Shown piece after piece: positions 1 through 8,398 of a stretch of DNA of 64,000 nt (positions are counted from its first letter, which is position 1; each line of letters begins with the position of its first letter). A program made the position numbers and the translations under genes. The notes below the pieces were generated by a model. The model did no database searches and was not told where the DNA came from. It saw only the letters and a program-made list of their open reading frames with translations. The stretch is from the NCBI RefSeq assembly GCF_023614235.1, contig NZ_CP094264.1, positions 1,860,001 through 1,924,000 on the forward strand, written 5' to 3'. Source of the stretch: Streptomyces sp. MRC013. GTDB lineage: Bacteria > Actinomycetota > Actinomycetes > Streptomycetales > Streptomycetaceae.

Positions 1-179
1 ACGGTTCCGATCGGAACGGTGCGACCGAAATCCACACTCAAACCTCCAGGTGAGGCCAATACCGGTCATTTCGCCACTTCGCCCGGGGTTCCGCACCTAG
101 CGTCCTCCCCCAGGCGGCCCGGCCCCCACCGGTCGGAGCCCGCAGCACAGCACCGCACCGAAGGGAAGTGAGCGCCCCC

Positions 180-1238
180 GTGGCAGCGCATAGGAAGCCC
201 AGGCAACGCGTGTTCGGCGGACGGGCCGGCCGCAGGGCCGCCACCCTGGCCCTGGCCGGGGCCGCGACCGCCACCGCCTTCGAGGGCCCCGCGCACGCCG
301 AGCCGCGCCTCACCGCCGCCCAGGTCAAGGCCCGGGTCGACCGGCTCCACCGCGAGGCGGAGGCCGCGACGGAGAAGTACAACGACGCCAGGGAGAAGGC
401 CGACGCGGCGCGGGACCGGCTCGACGCCCTCCGCGACGAGGCCGCCCGGCACACCGAGCGCCTCAACGCCGGCCGCAACGCGCTCGGCGCCACCGCCGCC
501 GCGCAGTACCGCGCCGGCGCCTTGGGCCCCGTCTTCCGGCTGGTGCTCTCCTCCGACCCCGACCGGTATCTGCGGGGCGCCGCCCTCGCCGAGCGGGTCG
601 CCGACCGGCAGGCCGGCGCGGTGGCGTCCCTGCGCGGACAACTCGTCGAGATCGACCGGCTGCGGAAGGAGGGGGACGTGCACGCCCGCGAGCTGAGGAC
701 CCACGAGGCCGAACTGAACCGGCAGAAGGCCGCCGTCCAGGACAGGCTCGCCACCGCCCGGGGCCTCCTGGCCCGCCTCACCACCGCCGAACGCGCCGCG
801 TACGGAGCCGTGCCGCGCGCGGGGGACCCGGGCCGCGCCGGCGACGGTGCCCGTGCGGTGACGGCGGCCGACGGGGTCCGGGCGCCGAACCCGCGCGCCG
901 CGCGGGCCGTCTCGTACGCCTACGGGGCGATCGGCAAGCCGTACCTGTGGGGGGCGACCGGTCCGTCCGGGTACGACTGCTCGGGGCTGGCGCAGGCGGC
1001 GTGGCGGGCGGCCGGGGTGGCGCTGCCCCGGACGACGTACTCGCAGATCAACGCCGGGCAGCGGATCGCACGCTCCCAGCTCGCCCCGGGCGATCTGGTC
1101 TTCTTCTACCCGGGCGTCAGCCACGTCGGGATCTACGTCGGCGGGGGCAGGATGATCCACGCGCCGCGCGCGGGTTCGACGGTGCGGGTCGCGTCGATCG
1201 ACGAGATGCCCTGGGCGGGCGCCGTCCGCATCGGCTGA
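180..1238 (+). CDS. NlpC/P60 (C40) cell-wall peptidase with N-terminal coiled coil
   Basis: Secreted peptidoglycan endopeptidase of the RipA-like class, expected to cleave the stem peptide between D-Glu and meso-DAP. A signal region (basic MAAHRKPRQR, then a hydrophobic Ala-rich stretch ending in AHA) is followed by about 170 residues of charged heptad-like sequence typical of a coiled coil. A C-terminal NlpC/P60 domain of about 110 residues follows, with the catalytic Cys in YDCSG, the His in SHVGIYVG and a third polar site in MIHAP. GTG at 180 is preferred because it lies about 13 bases after AAGGGA and gives the usual Streptomyces N-terminus. GTG at 168 is in frame but almost touches the ribosome site. 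The gene is monocistronic and faces the esterase gene across a tandem repeat. Confidence 0.9.
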   Translation: MAAHRKPRQRVFGGRAGRRAATLALAGAATATAFEGPAHAEPRLTAAQVKARVDRLHREAEAATEKYNDAREKADAARDRLDALRDEAARHTERLNAGRNALGATAAAQYRAGALGPVFRLVLSSDPDRYLRGAALAERVADRQAGAVASLRGQLVEIDRLRKEGDVHARELRTHEAELNRQKAAVQDRLATARGLLARLTTAERAAYGAVPRAGDPGRAGDGARAVTAADGVRAPNPRAARAVSYAYGAIGKPYLWGATGPSGYDCSGLAQAAWRAAGVALPRTTYSQINAGQRIARSQLAPGDLVFFYPGVSHVGIYVGGGRMIHAPRAGSTVRVASIDEMPWAGAVRIG

Positions 1239-1293
1239 ACCCGACGCACCCTGCGGGCTCGTCGGTTCATCGACTCATTGGTCCGCCGTTTCC

Positions 1294-1440
1294 CCGGTCC
1301 ACTGCGTTGGCCATCGGTTTCCGGGTCTACCGGTCCACTGCGTTGGTCCACCGGTCTCCGGGTCTACCGGTCCACTGCGTTGGTCCACCGGTCTCCGGGG
1401 CTACCGGTCCACTGCGTTGGTCCACCGGTTTCCGGGGCTA
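1294..1440. repeat. 37-bp tandem repeat, four copies
   Basis: Four head-to-tail units (1294-1329, 1330-1366, 1367-1403, 1404-1440) each begin CCGGTCCACTGCGTTGG and end CCGGG(T/G)CTA. Copy 1 is one base shorter and the most diverged, and a partial fifth unit starts at 1441. The array fills the gap between two convergent genes. The last three bases of copy 4 provide the stop codon of the esterase on the minus strand. Each unit carries ACCGGT palindromes, but I see no long hairpin. Function unknown; it could be a minisatellite grown by slippage. Confidence 0.9.
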
Positions 1441-2619
1441 CCGGTTCGGCTCGTCGGTTCTGGCGGCTCGTTGGTTCGCCGGCGGCACGGTCGCGGCCGC
1501 TCCCGCTCCCGCTCCCGCTCCCTCCAACCGTCCCGTCAGCCAGGTGAACACCGCGGGGACCTCCCCCGCCCACGTCGACGTGCGGTGCCCGCCGGCGACG
1601 CGGCGTACCTCTACGTGTGTCGGGGGCCGGGCGGCGGCACGCAGTTCGAGCCCCTGGCGGTGGCCGTCGTCACCGTCGCCCGTGTAGAGGAGGGTCAGGC
1701 GGGGCGGGGCGGACGCCTCCCGGAGGATGGTGAGCGGATTGTTGGCCCGCCGCAGCGCCGGGTCCCGAGCGGTGATGGAGTCGGGTTCGGCGGCCGGGTC
1801 GTTGTAGCCGGACATGCTGACCGCGTACCGGTAGCGGTCGGGATGGGCCAGGGCGACCTTCGCCGCGCAGTGGCCGCCCGCCGAGAACCCCGCGGCCGCC
1901 CAGCCGTCCGGCGTGGTGACGGCCCGGAAGTGATCGGTGATCATCTTCCGTACGTCGACGCTGACCCACGTCTCGGCGTTGACGACGCCCGGCACGTTGG
2001 CGCAGCCCGCGTCGGCGTCGCCGAGGAGCTTGGTGCGGGGTGCGACGAGGATGAACGGCGCCACCTTCCCCTTCCGCATGAGCGGCTCCAACCGCTCGGT
2101 GACGCGCAGCCCGGCGAACCAGGACGAGGGGGTGCCGGGGTAACCGGAGAACAGCTCCACCACGGGGAACCTCACGTCCCGGTAGGCGGGGTCGTCGTAC
2201 TGCGGCGGCAGCCAGACGTACACCTCGGCGGTGACGCCCGACACCCGGCCCCGGAGGAGCGTGGTCCGGATGCGGCCGTCGAGCGGCGCGGCGACCGGCC
2301 GGAACGTCTGCCCCGTCTTCGGCAGGTCGGTGATCCGGCGACCGCCGAGCCCGTCCGGACCGAGGTCTGGGGCCGCGTCGACGTGGTCCTCGCGGCCGAG
2401 GAGGTCGGCCCAGCCGCTGAACAGGCCGTTGGCGTTGTTCACCGCGACGAAGACCACCAGCATCGCCGTCACCTGGGCGAAGCCCACCATGGCCAGCCGG
2501 GCCAGGCAGCGGACGGGGAACGGCCCCCGCACCCGGTTCCACAGCGTGAGCGGCAGGACGACCGCCAGGGCGGCGAGCGCGATCGCGGTCACGAGGAAGG
2601 GGGTACCCGTCAGGCTCAT
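1438..2619 (-). CDS. membrane-anchored esterase family protein (alpha/beta hydrolase)
   Basis: Esterase D / mycolyltransferase-like hydrolase of 393 residues. An N-terminal membrane segment (about residues 8-28) and a second hydrophobic stretch (about 40-60) precede an extracytoplasmic hydrolase domain. The domain has the nucleophile elbow GFSAGGH, a dipeptide GYPGTPSSW typical of this family, and a C-terminal catalytic His in AGGHRTSTW. The substrate cannot be inferred. The C-terminus ends in an Ala-Gly-rich stretch from a CCCGCT-type DNA repeat at about 1500-1530. The stop codon sits exactly at the end of the 37-bp repeat array, so repeat growth or loss could alter the tail. ATG 2619 gives the family start MSLTGTPF. 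Confidence 0.85.
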   Translation of the reverse strand: MSLTGTPFLVTAIALAALAVVLPLTLWNRVRGPFPVRCLARLAMVGFAQVTAMLVVFVAVNNANGLFSGWADLLGREDHVDAAPDLGPDGLGGRRITDLPKTGQTFRPVAAPLDGRIRTTLLRGRVSGVTAEVYVWLPPQYDDPAYRDVRFPVVELFSGYPGTPSSWFAGLRVTERLEPLMRKGKVAPFILVAPRTKLLGDADAGCANVPGVVNAETWVSVDVRKMITDHFRAVTTPDGWAAAGFSAGGHCAAKVALAHPDRYRYAVSMSGYNDPAAEPDSITARDPALRRANNPLTILREASAPPRLTLLYTGDGDDGHRQGLELRAAARPPTHVEVRRVAGGHRTSTWAGEVPAVFTWLTGRLEGAGAGAGAAATVPPANQRAARTDEPNR

Positions 2620-2698
2620 CACGGCAAGTAGGAGGGCTCCGGGCGTTCCGCGGTTGCCGCGTCCACGCGGTGATCTGCGCCTGAACGCGCACCGGCCC

Positions 2699-2831
2699 GT
2701 TCCCGGCGCGTTCCCGGCGCGTTCCCGGGGCCGGGCGGGCGGGCGTTGGAGGCCGGGCGGGCGCACGTCCGGAAGACGGGTGGGCGTTGGAGGCCGGGTG
2801 AGCCGCCGAAGGGCGCCGGATGAGCCGCCGA
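2699..2831. repeat. degenerate short direct repeats between esterase and response regulator
   Basis: The 2620-3104 gap holds no convincing gene. It contains three copies of an 11-bp unit GTTCCCGGCGC (2699-2731), two copies of GGGCGTTGGAGGCCGGG (2741-2757 and 2782-2798) and two copies of GAGCCGCCGA (2800-2809, 2822-2831). These look like slippage-derived sequence. The gap would also hold the esterase promoter, which I cannot place. Confidence 0.6.
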
Positions 2832-3024
2832 TACGGGCTGGGCGGAGCCACGGGAAGCCGGGCGACCCGCCGGGAAGCCAGGCGAGCCAGCGGGCACAGG
2901 CCGGGCGGCCTGTCGGTGGCCAGAAGTGAGCCCCCTGGTACGGCCCGGACGAACCAGGCGGGGCGTCAGACGGCCTGACGTTCCGCCGGGAACGGGCCGG
3001 CAGGGCGCCGGTGCGCCCCGGGCC

Positions 3025-3094
3025 GACCGGTGCCCCGCACGGGACCGGTGCCCCGCACGGGACCGGTGCCCCACACGGACCGGTGCCCCACACG
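3025..3094. repeat. 17-18 bp tandem repeat next to response-regulator stop
   Basis: Four units of GACCGGTGCCCCGCACGG or its variant with CCACACG (3025-3042, 3043-3060, 3061-3077, 3078-3094) plus a partial fifth run up to the stop codon of the LuxR-type regulator at 3105. The unit length drops from 18 to 17 bp halfway through the array. Confidence 0.85.
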
Positions 3095-3104
3095 GACCGG
3101 CGGG

Positions 3105-3803
3105 TCACACCAGCCGGCGGGCCGTCGCCCAGCGGGTCAGTTCGTGCCGGTTGGACAACTGGAGCTTCCGCAGCACCGCGGAGACGTGGGACTCGACCGT
3201 CTTCACCGAGATGAAGAGCTGCTTCGCGATCTCCTTGTACGCGTAGCCGCGCGCGATGAGCCGCAGCACCTCCCGCTCGCGCTGGGTGAGCCGGTCCAGG
3301 TCCTCGTCGACGGGCGGCGCGTCCGTGGAGGCGAACGCGTCCAGCACGAAGCCGGCCAGTCGCGGCGAGAACACCGCGTCGCCCTCCTGCACCCGGAAGA
3401 TCGAGTCGACCAGGTCGGCACCGGTGATGGTCTTGGTGACGTACCCGCGTGCGCCGCCCCGGATGACGCCGATGACGTCCTCCGCCGCGTCGGACACGGA
3501 CAGCGCGAGAAACCGCACCGGGTGCTCGGTGTCCGCCGCCAGCGGGGCGCAGCGGCGGAGCACCTCCACCCCGCCGCCGCCCGGCAGGTGCACGTCGAGG
3601 AGGACCACCTCGGGTCGGGTGGCGTTGATGACGGCGACCGCCTGGTCCACGTCGGCGGCCTCTCCGACCACCTCCACCCCGGTCTCCTCCGTGCGTCCGA
3701 TCTCGGCCTGCACGCCGGTGCGGAACATCCGGTGGTCGTCGACGAGCACCACCCGCGCCCGGCGCTCCGCAGCCCCTCCGGCCGCCTGTCCGGTCGTCGT
3801 CAT
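3105..3803 (-). CDS. LuxR-family (NarL-type) response regulator
   Basis: Two-component response regulator of 232 residues. The N-terminal receiver domain (about residues 18-140) has the acidic pair VDDH, the phospho-acceptor Asp in LLDVHLPG, Ser in ALSVSD and Lys in YVTKTIT. The C-terminal GerE helix-turn-helix (about 165-232) begins LTQREREVLRLIARG. The ATG overlaps the stop of the upstream kinase gene (ATGA at 3800-3803), so the two are translationally coupled and form a cognate pair. Targets are unknown. The divergent PspC gene is the obvious candidate, which would suggest envelope-stress control; this is inference from layout. Confidence 0.93.
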   Translation of the reverse strand: MTTTGQAAGGAAERRARVVLVDDHRMFRTGVQAEIGRTEETGVEVVGEAADVDQAVAVINATRPEVVLLDVHLPGGGGVEVLRRCAPLAADTEHPVRFLALSVSDAAEDVIGVIRGGARGYVTKTITGADLVDSIFRVQEGDAVFSPRLAGFVLDAFASTDAPPVDEDLDRLTQREREVLRLIARGYAYKEIAKQLFISVKTVESHVSAVLRKLQLSNRHELTRWATARRLV

Positions 3804-5086
3804 CCGTCCGCCTCCTCGACCCTGTCCATCTCCAACTCGACCTCCGTACCGCCGTCCGGCGCGGACCGTACACGTGCGGTGCCGCCGTAACGCCGCATCC
3901 GGCCGATGATCGATTCTCGTACGCCCATCCGGTCCGCGGGGACGGAGCCGAGGTCGAAGCCGGGCCCCCGGTCCCGTACGGAGACGAAGACCGTACGGCC
4001 CTCGACCTCCGCGTAGACCTGCACGGGGCCGCCTCCGCCACCGTACTTGGCGGCGTTGACCATCGCCTCGCGCGCGGCCTGCATCTGCGCGGCCAGCCGC
4101 TCGTCGAGCGGGCAGTCGCCGACGACCACGACTTCCAGCGGCACGCCGTGCTTGTCCTCGACCTCGGCGGCGGCCCTGCGCACGGCGTCGGCGAGCGTCT
4201 CCGGCTCCTCCGCGTCGTCCCTGCCGGTGCCCTCGGGCCGGTACAGCCAGTTCCGCAGCTCCCGCTCCTGGGCACGGGCCAGACGGCGGACCTCGGCGGC
4301 GTCTCCGGCACTGCGCTGTATCAGCGTCAGGGTGTGCAGTACCGAGTCGTGGACGTGCGCGGCGACCTCGGCGCGCTCCTGAGCCCGGATGCGCATGGTC
4401 CGCTCCTCGGTCAGGTCCTGCGACATCCGTACGAGCCAGGGCCCGGCGAGCAGCGCCATGCCGGCCAGCACCGCTATCGCCGCCGTCAGTGCCGTGCCCA
4501 GCTGGGCGGCGGACCCGCGCACCACCAGGAACACCGCGAGTCCCAGGCCGACGAGCGACACCCCGGCCAGGCCGCGGGCCAGCTGGAACAACCGCCTGCC
4601 GCGGCCCGACTCGGTCCACCGGGCACGACGCGCGTTGTCGGCCTGCCGCCACACCAGCACGACGCCCACGCCGACGAGGAGGGCCGGCCACACGTACCGG
4701 TTCGCCTCGCCGCCCAGGTCGGCCGTGCCGACGAACACGGCCGCACCGACCAGCAGCGCGATCAGCGCGACGGCCTGCCCCCTGTCGGGCTTGCGCAGGC
4801 GGCGGCGTCCGTCGGGCGCCGCCTCGAACAGCGTGCGCGGCCCGCTGGGGCGGCCGCCCACGCCGAGCGGCACGGCGATCCAGAACGCCGCGTACAGCAG
4901 GACGCCGAGCGGGCCGTCCGCGAGGAACAGCCCGAGGAACGCGAGCCGCACCCACGCCACCGGCAGCCCCAGGTGACCGGCCAGCCCGCGCGCGACACCG
5001 CCGAGCATCCGGCCGTCGGCGCTGCGGTAGAGCCTGCGCACGGGCGGATCGTCGGTCGTCTCGGGCATGCGGGCGGCGACGGGCAT
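3800..5086 (-). CDS. PspC-domain sensor histidine kinase
   Basis: Membrane histidine kinase of 428 residues. An N-terminal PspC domain (LYRSADGRMLGGVARGLAGH, then membrane segments) is followed by several hydrophobic helices to about residue 220. A HisKA_3 dimerisation domain has phospho-acceptor His in VAAHVHDSVLHTLTLIQ. A HATPase domain has VNAAKYGG as the N box and DRGPGFDLG as the G1 box. It should phosphorylate the regulator encoded immediately downstream, with which it overlaps by four bases. ATG 5086 has no clear ribosome site and ATG 5068 (MPETTDD) is equally possible. PspC-HK/LuxR pairs next to a divergent PspC gene are a common Streptomyces arrangement. Confidence 0.9.
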   Translation of the reverse strand: MPVAARMPETTDDPPVRRLYRSADGRMLGGVARGLAGHLGLPVAWVRLAFLGLFLADGPLGVLLYAAFWIAVPLGVGGRPSGPRTLFEAAPDGRRRLRKPDRGQAVALIALLVGAAVFVGTADLGGEANRYVWPALLVGVGVVLVWRQADNARRARWTESGRGRRLFQLARGLAGVSLVGLGLAVFLVVRGSAAQLGTALTAAIAVLAGMALLAGPWLVRMSQDLTEERTMRIRAQERAEVAAHVHDSVLHTLTLIQRSAGDAAEVRRLARAQERELRNWLYRPEGTGRDDAEEPETLADAVRRAAAEVEDKHGVPLEVVVVGDCPLDERLAAQMQAAREAMVNAAKYGGGGGPVQVYAEVEGRTVFVSVRDRGPGFDLGSVPADRMGVRESIIGRMRRYGGTARVRSAPDGGTEVELEMDRVEEADG

Positions 5087-5267
5087 GGACCGATCGTCAC
5101 ACGCCGCGCCCGCCCGGACATCAGGGTCGGCCCTGAACCGGACCCTGAGAAGTGGTCGGCGTACCCCGACGGTTCCGGAACCCCTGGGGGCGCGGGGACG
5201 GAATATCAGGGGTCGGCCAGGGTCGTGGCGGGTGCCGTCGCGGGCGGCGGACGGTCACCATGGTCGT

Positions 5268-6617
5268 ATGACAAGCGCGACGCCCGCCTCGCCGGAGGCG
5301 CCCGGCACCCCGCAGCGCCCGCCGCTGCGCCGCACGCCGCGGCAGAGAGTGGTGGCCGGGGTGTGCGGGGGCCTGGGCAGGCACTTCGACCTCGACCCGG
5401 TGGTGTTCCGGGTCGTGACGGGCGTGCTCGCCGTGGCCGGCGGCACCGGCCTGATCTTCTACGGCTTCGCCTGGTTGTGCGTCACCGCGGACGGCGAGGA
5501 CGACAACGAGGCGCGGCGGCTGCTGACCGGTCGGGTCGAGGGGGCGTCCCTCGTCGCCGTCCTGACGGCGCTGGTCGGCTGCGGGCTGTTCCTGTCGATG
5601 GTGGGGGGCAACGGCGGGGCGATCGGCTTCGCGGTCCTGCTGGTCTGCGCGGCCGGCGGCGCGGCGGTCTGGTCGCAGCGGCGCCGGCTCGCCGACGGGG
5701 GGAGGCGGCCGCCGCGGCGCACCCGGCGGGCCCCGACGCCCCACCGGAGACGAAGGCCCCGCCCCTGCCCATCGCCCCCTCGTGGTGGCGCGACCCGATC
5801 GTCAAGGACGGCTCGACCGGGCCCGTACCGCTCGGCTACCTGTGGGGTCCGGTCGAAGGCCCGCACGCCGGCCTGCCGGAGGACCCGCACCGGGCGTGGG
5901 GCGCGGTCCCGGGCGCCCCGCCCCGGACGGCGGCCGCCCCGCGAGGGCCGCGGTCCGTCGGCGGACTCGTCCTGCTCCTCGCCGTGGCGGCGGGGTACAC
6001 GGGCACCGCGGCCACCTGGGACGGGCATCCGCTCGGCGTCAGCCTCCAGTTCGGGCTCGGAGCCTCACTCGCCGTGTTCGCCCTCGGACTGGCCGTCAGC
6101 TCGTTCCTGGGCCGTACCGGCTTCGGCACGGTCCTCATGACGGTCGTGACGGCGCTGCTGCTGGCGGGCGCCTCGGCGGTGCCCCCGCAGATCGGCACGG
6201 TGTGGACGCGCGCCGAGTGGGCCCCGGCGTCCCTCGTGGACCTGCGGCCCCGCTACGCGCTCGGTTCGGGTGTCGGCACGCTCGACCTCTCCGCCCTGGA
6301 CGTGCCGCGCGGCCGGACGGTGGAGGTGGTCGCCGAAGCGGGGGCGGGGCGCCTGACCGTCACCGTGCCCGCCGACGTGGCCGTGCGGCTGCGCGCGCGG
6401 GCGGGCCTCGGAGACATACGCCTGCCCGGTCCCCCCCGCCACGGGTTCGGCCCCCGACCGGTCGACGCAGCCGTCCAGCGGTGATCCGGGGGTGGCGGTG
6501 GACCGGGGCATCACCCGCGTCATCCCCCCGCCGCCGGGTGCCGTCCCGGGCGGCACGCTGGAGCTGAACCTGCGGATCGCCGTGGGACGGGTGGAGGTGG
6601 CCCGTGCTGCGTCATGA
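5268..6617 (+). pseudogene. PspC-domain membrane protein, split by two compensating frameshifts
   Basis: From ATG 5268 the frame encodes a PspC domain (RQRVVAGVCGGLGRHFDLDP) and two membrane segments to about 5700. It then shifts by one base at the G6 run 5697-5702 (G7 would restore frame) and continues with APPLPIAPSWWRDPIVKDG, more membrane helices and a C-terminal adhesin-like region. At the C7 run 6431-6437 (C6 expected) it returns to the first frame, ending TLELNLRIAVGRVEVARAAS at 6617. All three segments match the order expected of one Streptomyces PspC protein of about 450 residues. The two opposite indels in homopolymers point to sequence error at least as much as decay. It is divergent from the PspC kinase gene and overlaps the next gene. 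Confidence 0.75.
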
Positions 6618-6927
6618 GTTCCACCCCGGCCGGTTGGTCGCCGGTGTGACGGGCCTAGGGGTCGCCGTCGTGTACGAGGGTGACGCGACGGGCGCCTGGG
6701 ACGCCCCCTGGTACGCGGGACTCCTCCTCCTGTGCTGCGGCCTGGTGCTGGCGGCGGTGGCGTCCCGGGTCGGCCACCGGGCACGGCGACGCGCCGCGAG
6801 GGCCGCCGGGACGGGCGGCGCGGGTCCTCCTACCGGTACGAGCGGCGGCCGCACCACCGAGTACGGCCTTGGGAACACCGGTGCGGCGGTTACCGGTGAG
6901 GACGATCACGGTGGTGCAGCACAGTGA
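6604..6927 (+). CDS. small membrane protein downstream of PspC gene
   Basis: Hypothetical protein of 107 residues. It starts MLRHEFHPGRLVAG, has two hydrophobic segments (about residues 8-24 and 37-56) and then a basic stretch RARRRAARAA and a Gly/Thr-rich tail. GTG 6604 lies inside the end of the PspC gene, so the two overlap by 14 bases and are probably co-expressed. A small two-helix protein in this position is common in Streptomyces; its role is unknown. The long polar tail after residue 65 is unlike the short family tail and may reflect another frame problem. Confidence 0.6.
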   Translation: MLRHEFHPGRLVAGVTGLGVAVVYEGDATGAWDAPWYAGLLLLCCGLVLAAVASRVGHRARRRAARAAGTGGAGPPTGTSGGRTTEYGLGNTGAAVTGEDDHGGAAQ

Positions 6928-7073
6928 TCCACTGCGCTGCCGGGGGTCCGGTGAAACGTCTCCGGGCCTGCTTCGGGGCTGGCCGCGGTCCGGCTCGTGC
7001 CGGTGGGGTTTCCGAGTGATGGGCGGGTCGAGGCGTACGGGACGTTCGTCGGCGGCCCTCGGCGGCGGACCCG

Positions 7074-7672
7074 GCCCGCAAGCGGGTCTCGACCGGCCAG
7101 CAGTCCACCGCCCGGCAGAACCTCGTCCCCCACGGGGCCGGGATTGAGGACCCGGCCGTCTTCGGGGAGGACGGCGGCGCCTCCGGCCGTCTCCCCCCTA
7201 CAGCGTCCGAGGTTCCGCGCGCCCCTCGACTACGTACGGCCCGGCGACACCGTCCACATCTCCGCGTGCCCCGCCCCGCACGCGGCACCGGCCACATCCT
7301 CGACATGCCCGACGTCCTCCGCCGCGACCGCCTCGCCCTTGCGCATCCACGGCGGCGCGTGCTCCGCCGCGGACCTCACCGCCCGTCACCCGCGCACCGG
7401 CGAGTTGCCGTCCACCGTGAAGTTCACGGTGCGGGCCCCGCCGCCACCGGCGAAGTCCAGCGCGGACTCCAGCGCGGGCTGATCCACGACGGACTGCGCA
7501 CCACCGAGGGCAAGGGAAGCAAAGGCGGGCGCCGCCCCGCCGCGGCGGCCGGCAAGACCGACACCGTGCGCACGCCTGTCTGGAGGGCCGCTCGATCACC
7601 GCCCTCACCCGCGACCACGGCGGCAGCCGCGGCGCCGTCCACACGGCCGGCACCGTCCTCCCGCCCGCCGCC
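7074..7672 (+). pseudogene. decayed serine recombinase (resolvase family)
   Basis: Six-frame reading shows one resolvase in pieces, in order: RVSTGQQSTARQNL (from 7083), LQRPRFRAPLDYVRPGDT (about 7199-7252), RGTGHILDMPDVLRRDRLAL (about 7278-7337), ADLTARHPRTGELPSTVKF (about 7367-7425), ATGEVQRGLQRGL then KGGRRPA (about 7448-7545) and LEGRSITALTRDHGGSRGA (about 7580-7640). The order and spacing match an intact Tn3/invertase-type serine recombinase. The RVSTGQQ motif, the PGDT helix and the C-terminal helix-turn-helix are all recognisable. At least five frame changes separate the pieces and I see no start codon with a ribosome site, so it is a relic. It abuts a GNAT gene, marking an old insertion. 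Confidence 0.8.
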
Positions 7673-7701
7673 CCCGTGGCCTCGTACTCGCCTTCGGGCT
7701 G

Positions 7702-8196
7702 GTGGGGCGGCGGCGTCCGGAACCACCCTGCACGGCCGTGGTCGTTCGCGGGGAAGACGGATACGAGATCGACACCGCTCCGGACCGCCTCAACGTCGTC
7801 TTGGTGCACCACATCGCCTTGGTGCACCACCGGCTTTCGACCGGCGCGTTCTGGGCCCTGGGGCGCAGCCGTGAGACGGTCGAGCAGTCCGTCCGCGCGT
7901 CCCTCGGCTTCGGGGTCTACCACCCCGGCGGTCCCCCGGTCGCACACGCGCGCGTCGTCACCGACCTCGCGACCTTCGCCCGTTCGTGCGACGTCTACGT
8001 CGCTCCTACCCACCGCGGCATGGGCCTGGGTACCTGGCTGGCGGCCACGGTCCGCGACCACCTGGTTCCTTGCCGGCCCAAGCGGGTGCTCCTGTCCACC
8101 CTCGACGCGCATCAGGTCTACGAGAGGGTCGGCTCCGTCCCCTTCCCGGATCCGCAGAAGATGATGGTCCTGAACGCCCCGGGGCCTCCCCCGTAG
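7702..8196 (+). CDS. GNAT-family N-acetyltransferase
   Basis: Predicted acyl-CoA-dependent N-acetyltransferase. Typical features are LSTGAFWALGRSRETVEQSV near the N-terminus, ARVVTDLATFARSCDVYV (beta strands 4-5) and the acetyl-CoA loop HRGMGLGTWLAA. The end, VYERVGSVPFPDPQKMM, is the usual finish of small Streptomyces GNAT proteins. An in-frame duplication is visible: LVHHIALVHH comes from two copies of CTTGGTGCACCAC (about 7799-7835) where relatives have a single LVHR. Start uncertain: GTG 7702 or GTG 7738, neither with a good ribosome site. It follows the recombinase relic directly, so it may have arrived with it. Confidence 0.8.
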   Translation: MGRRRPEPPCTAVVVRGEDGYEIDTAPDRLNVVLVHHIALVHHRLSTGAFWALGRSRETVEQSVRASLGFGVYHPGGPPVAHARVVTDLATFARSCDVYVAPTHRGMGLGTWLAATVRDHLVPCRPKRVLLSTLDAHQVYERVGSVPFPDPQKMMVLNAPGPPP

Positions 8197-8315
8197 CGCC
8201 GCCGTGCCGTGAGGACCCGCGGACTCCCCCGCCCCGACGACCGCCGCGGCTCGCCGGCGACCGTCGCGCCCCGTCGGCGAGCGCCGGGACGGGTGGTCGG
8301 CGCCCCGTAACGGCG

Positions 8316-8394
8316 GAACCGCCGCCCACACCTGTGGACGGCGGCTCCCCGACCGTTCGGGTCACCCCGGCGTCCCCGGAGGCTCCGGGGGCGC
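8316..8394. terminator. hairpins 3' of guaA
   Basis: Between the convergent GNAT and guaA genes lie two inverted repeats. The first, 8316-8330 with 8333-8347, has 15-bp arms with two mismatches and a 2-base loop. The second, CCCCGGA GGC TCCGGGG at 8374-8390, extends to 8394 with one mismatch. The second lies directly after the guaA stop. No U-run follows, as is usual in high-GC actinobacteria. Confidence 0.55.
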
Positions 8395-8398
8395 GGGA

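Noticed and set aside
1..167. Possible c-di-AMP (ydaO) riboswitch before the NlpC/P60 gene
   Set aside because: Streptomyces P60 genes often have one, but I could not find the conserved core blocks in these 167 bases; the upstream part is outside the window.
1438..4311. A 957-residue minus-strand ORF spanning the esterase, the repeats and part of the kinase operon
   Set aside because: Only the part from 2619 downstream has protein-like sequence. The rest is a GC-rich shadow of the response regulator and kinase genes in another frame.
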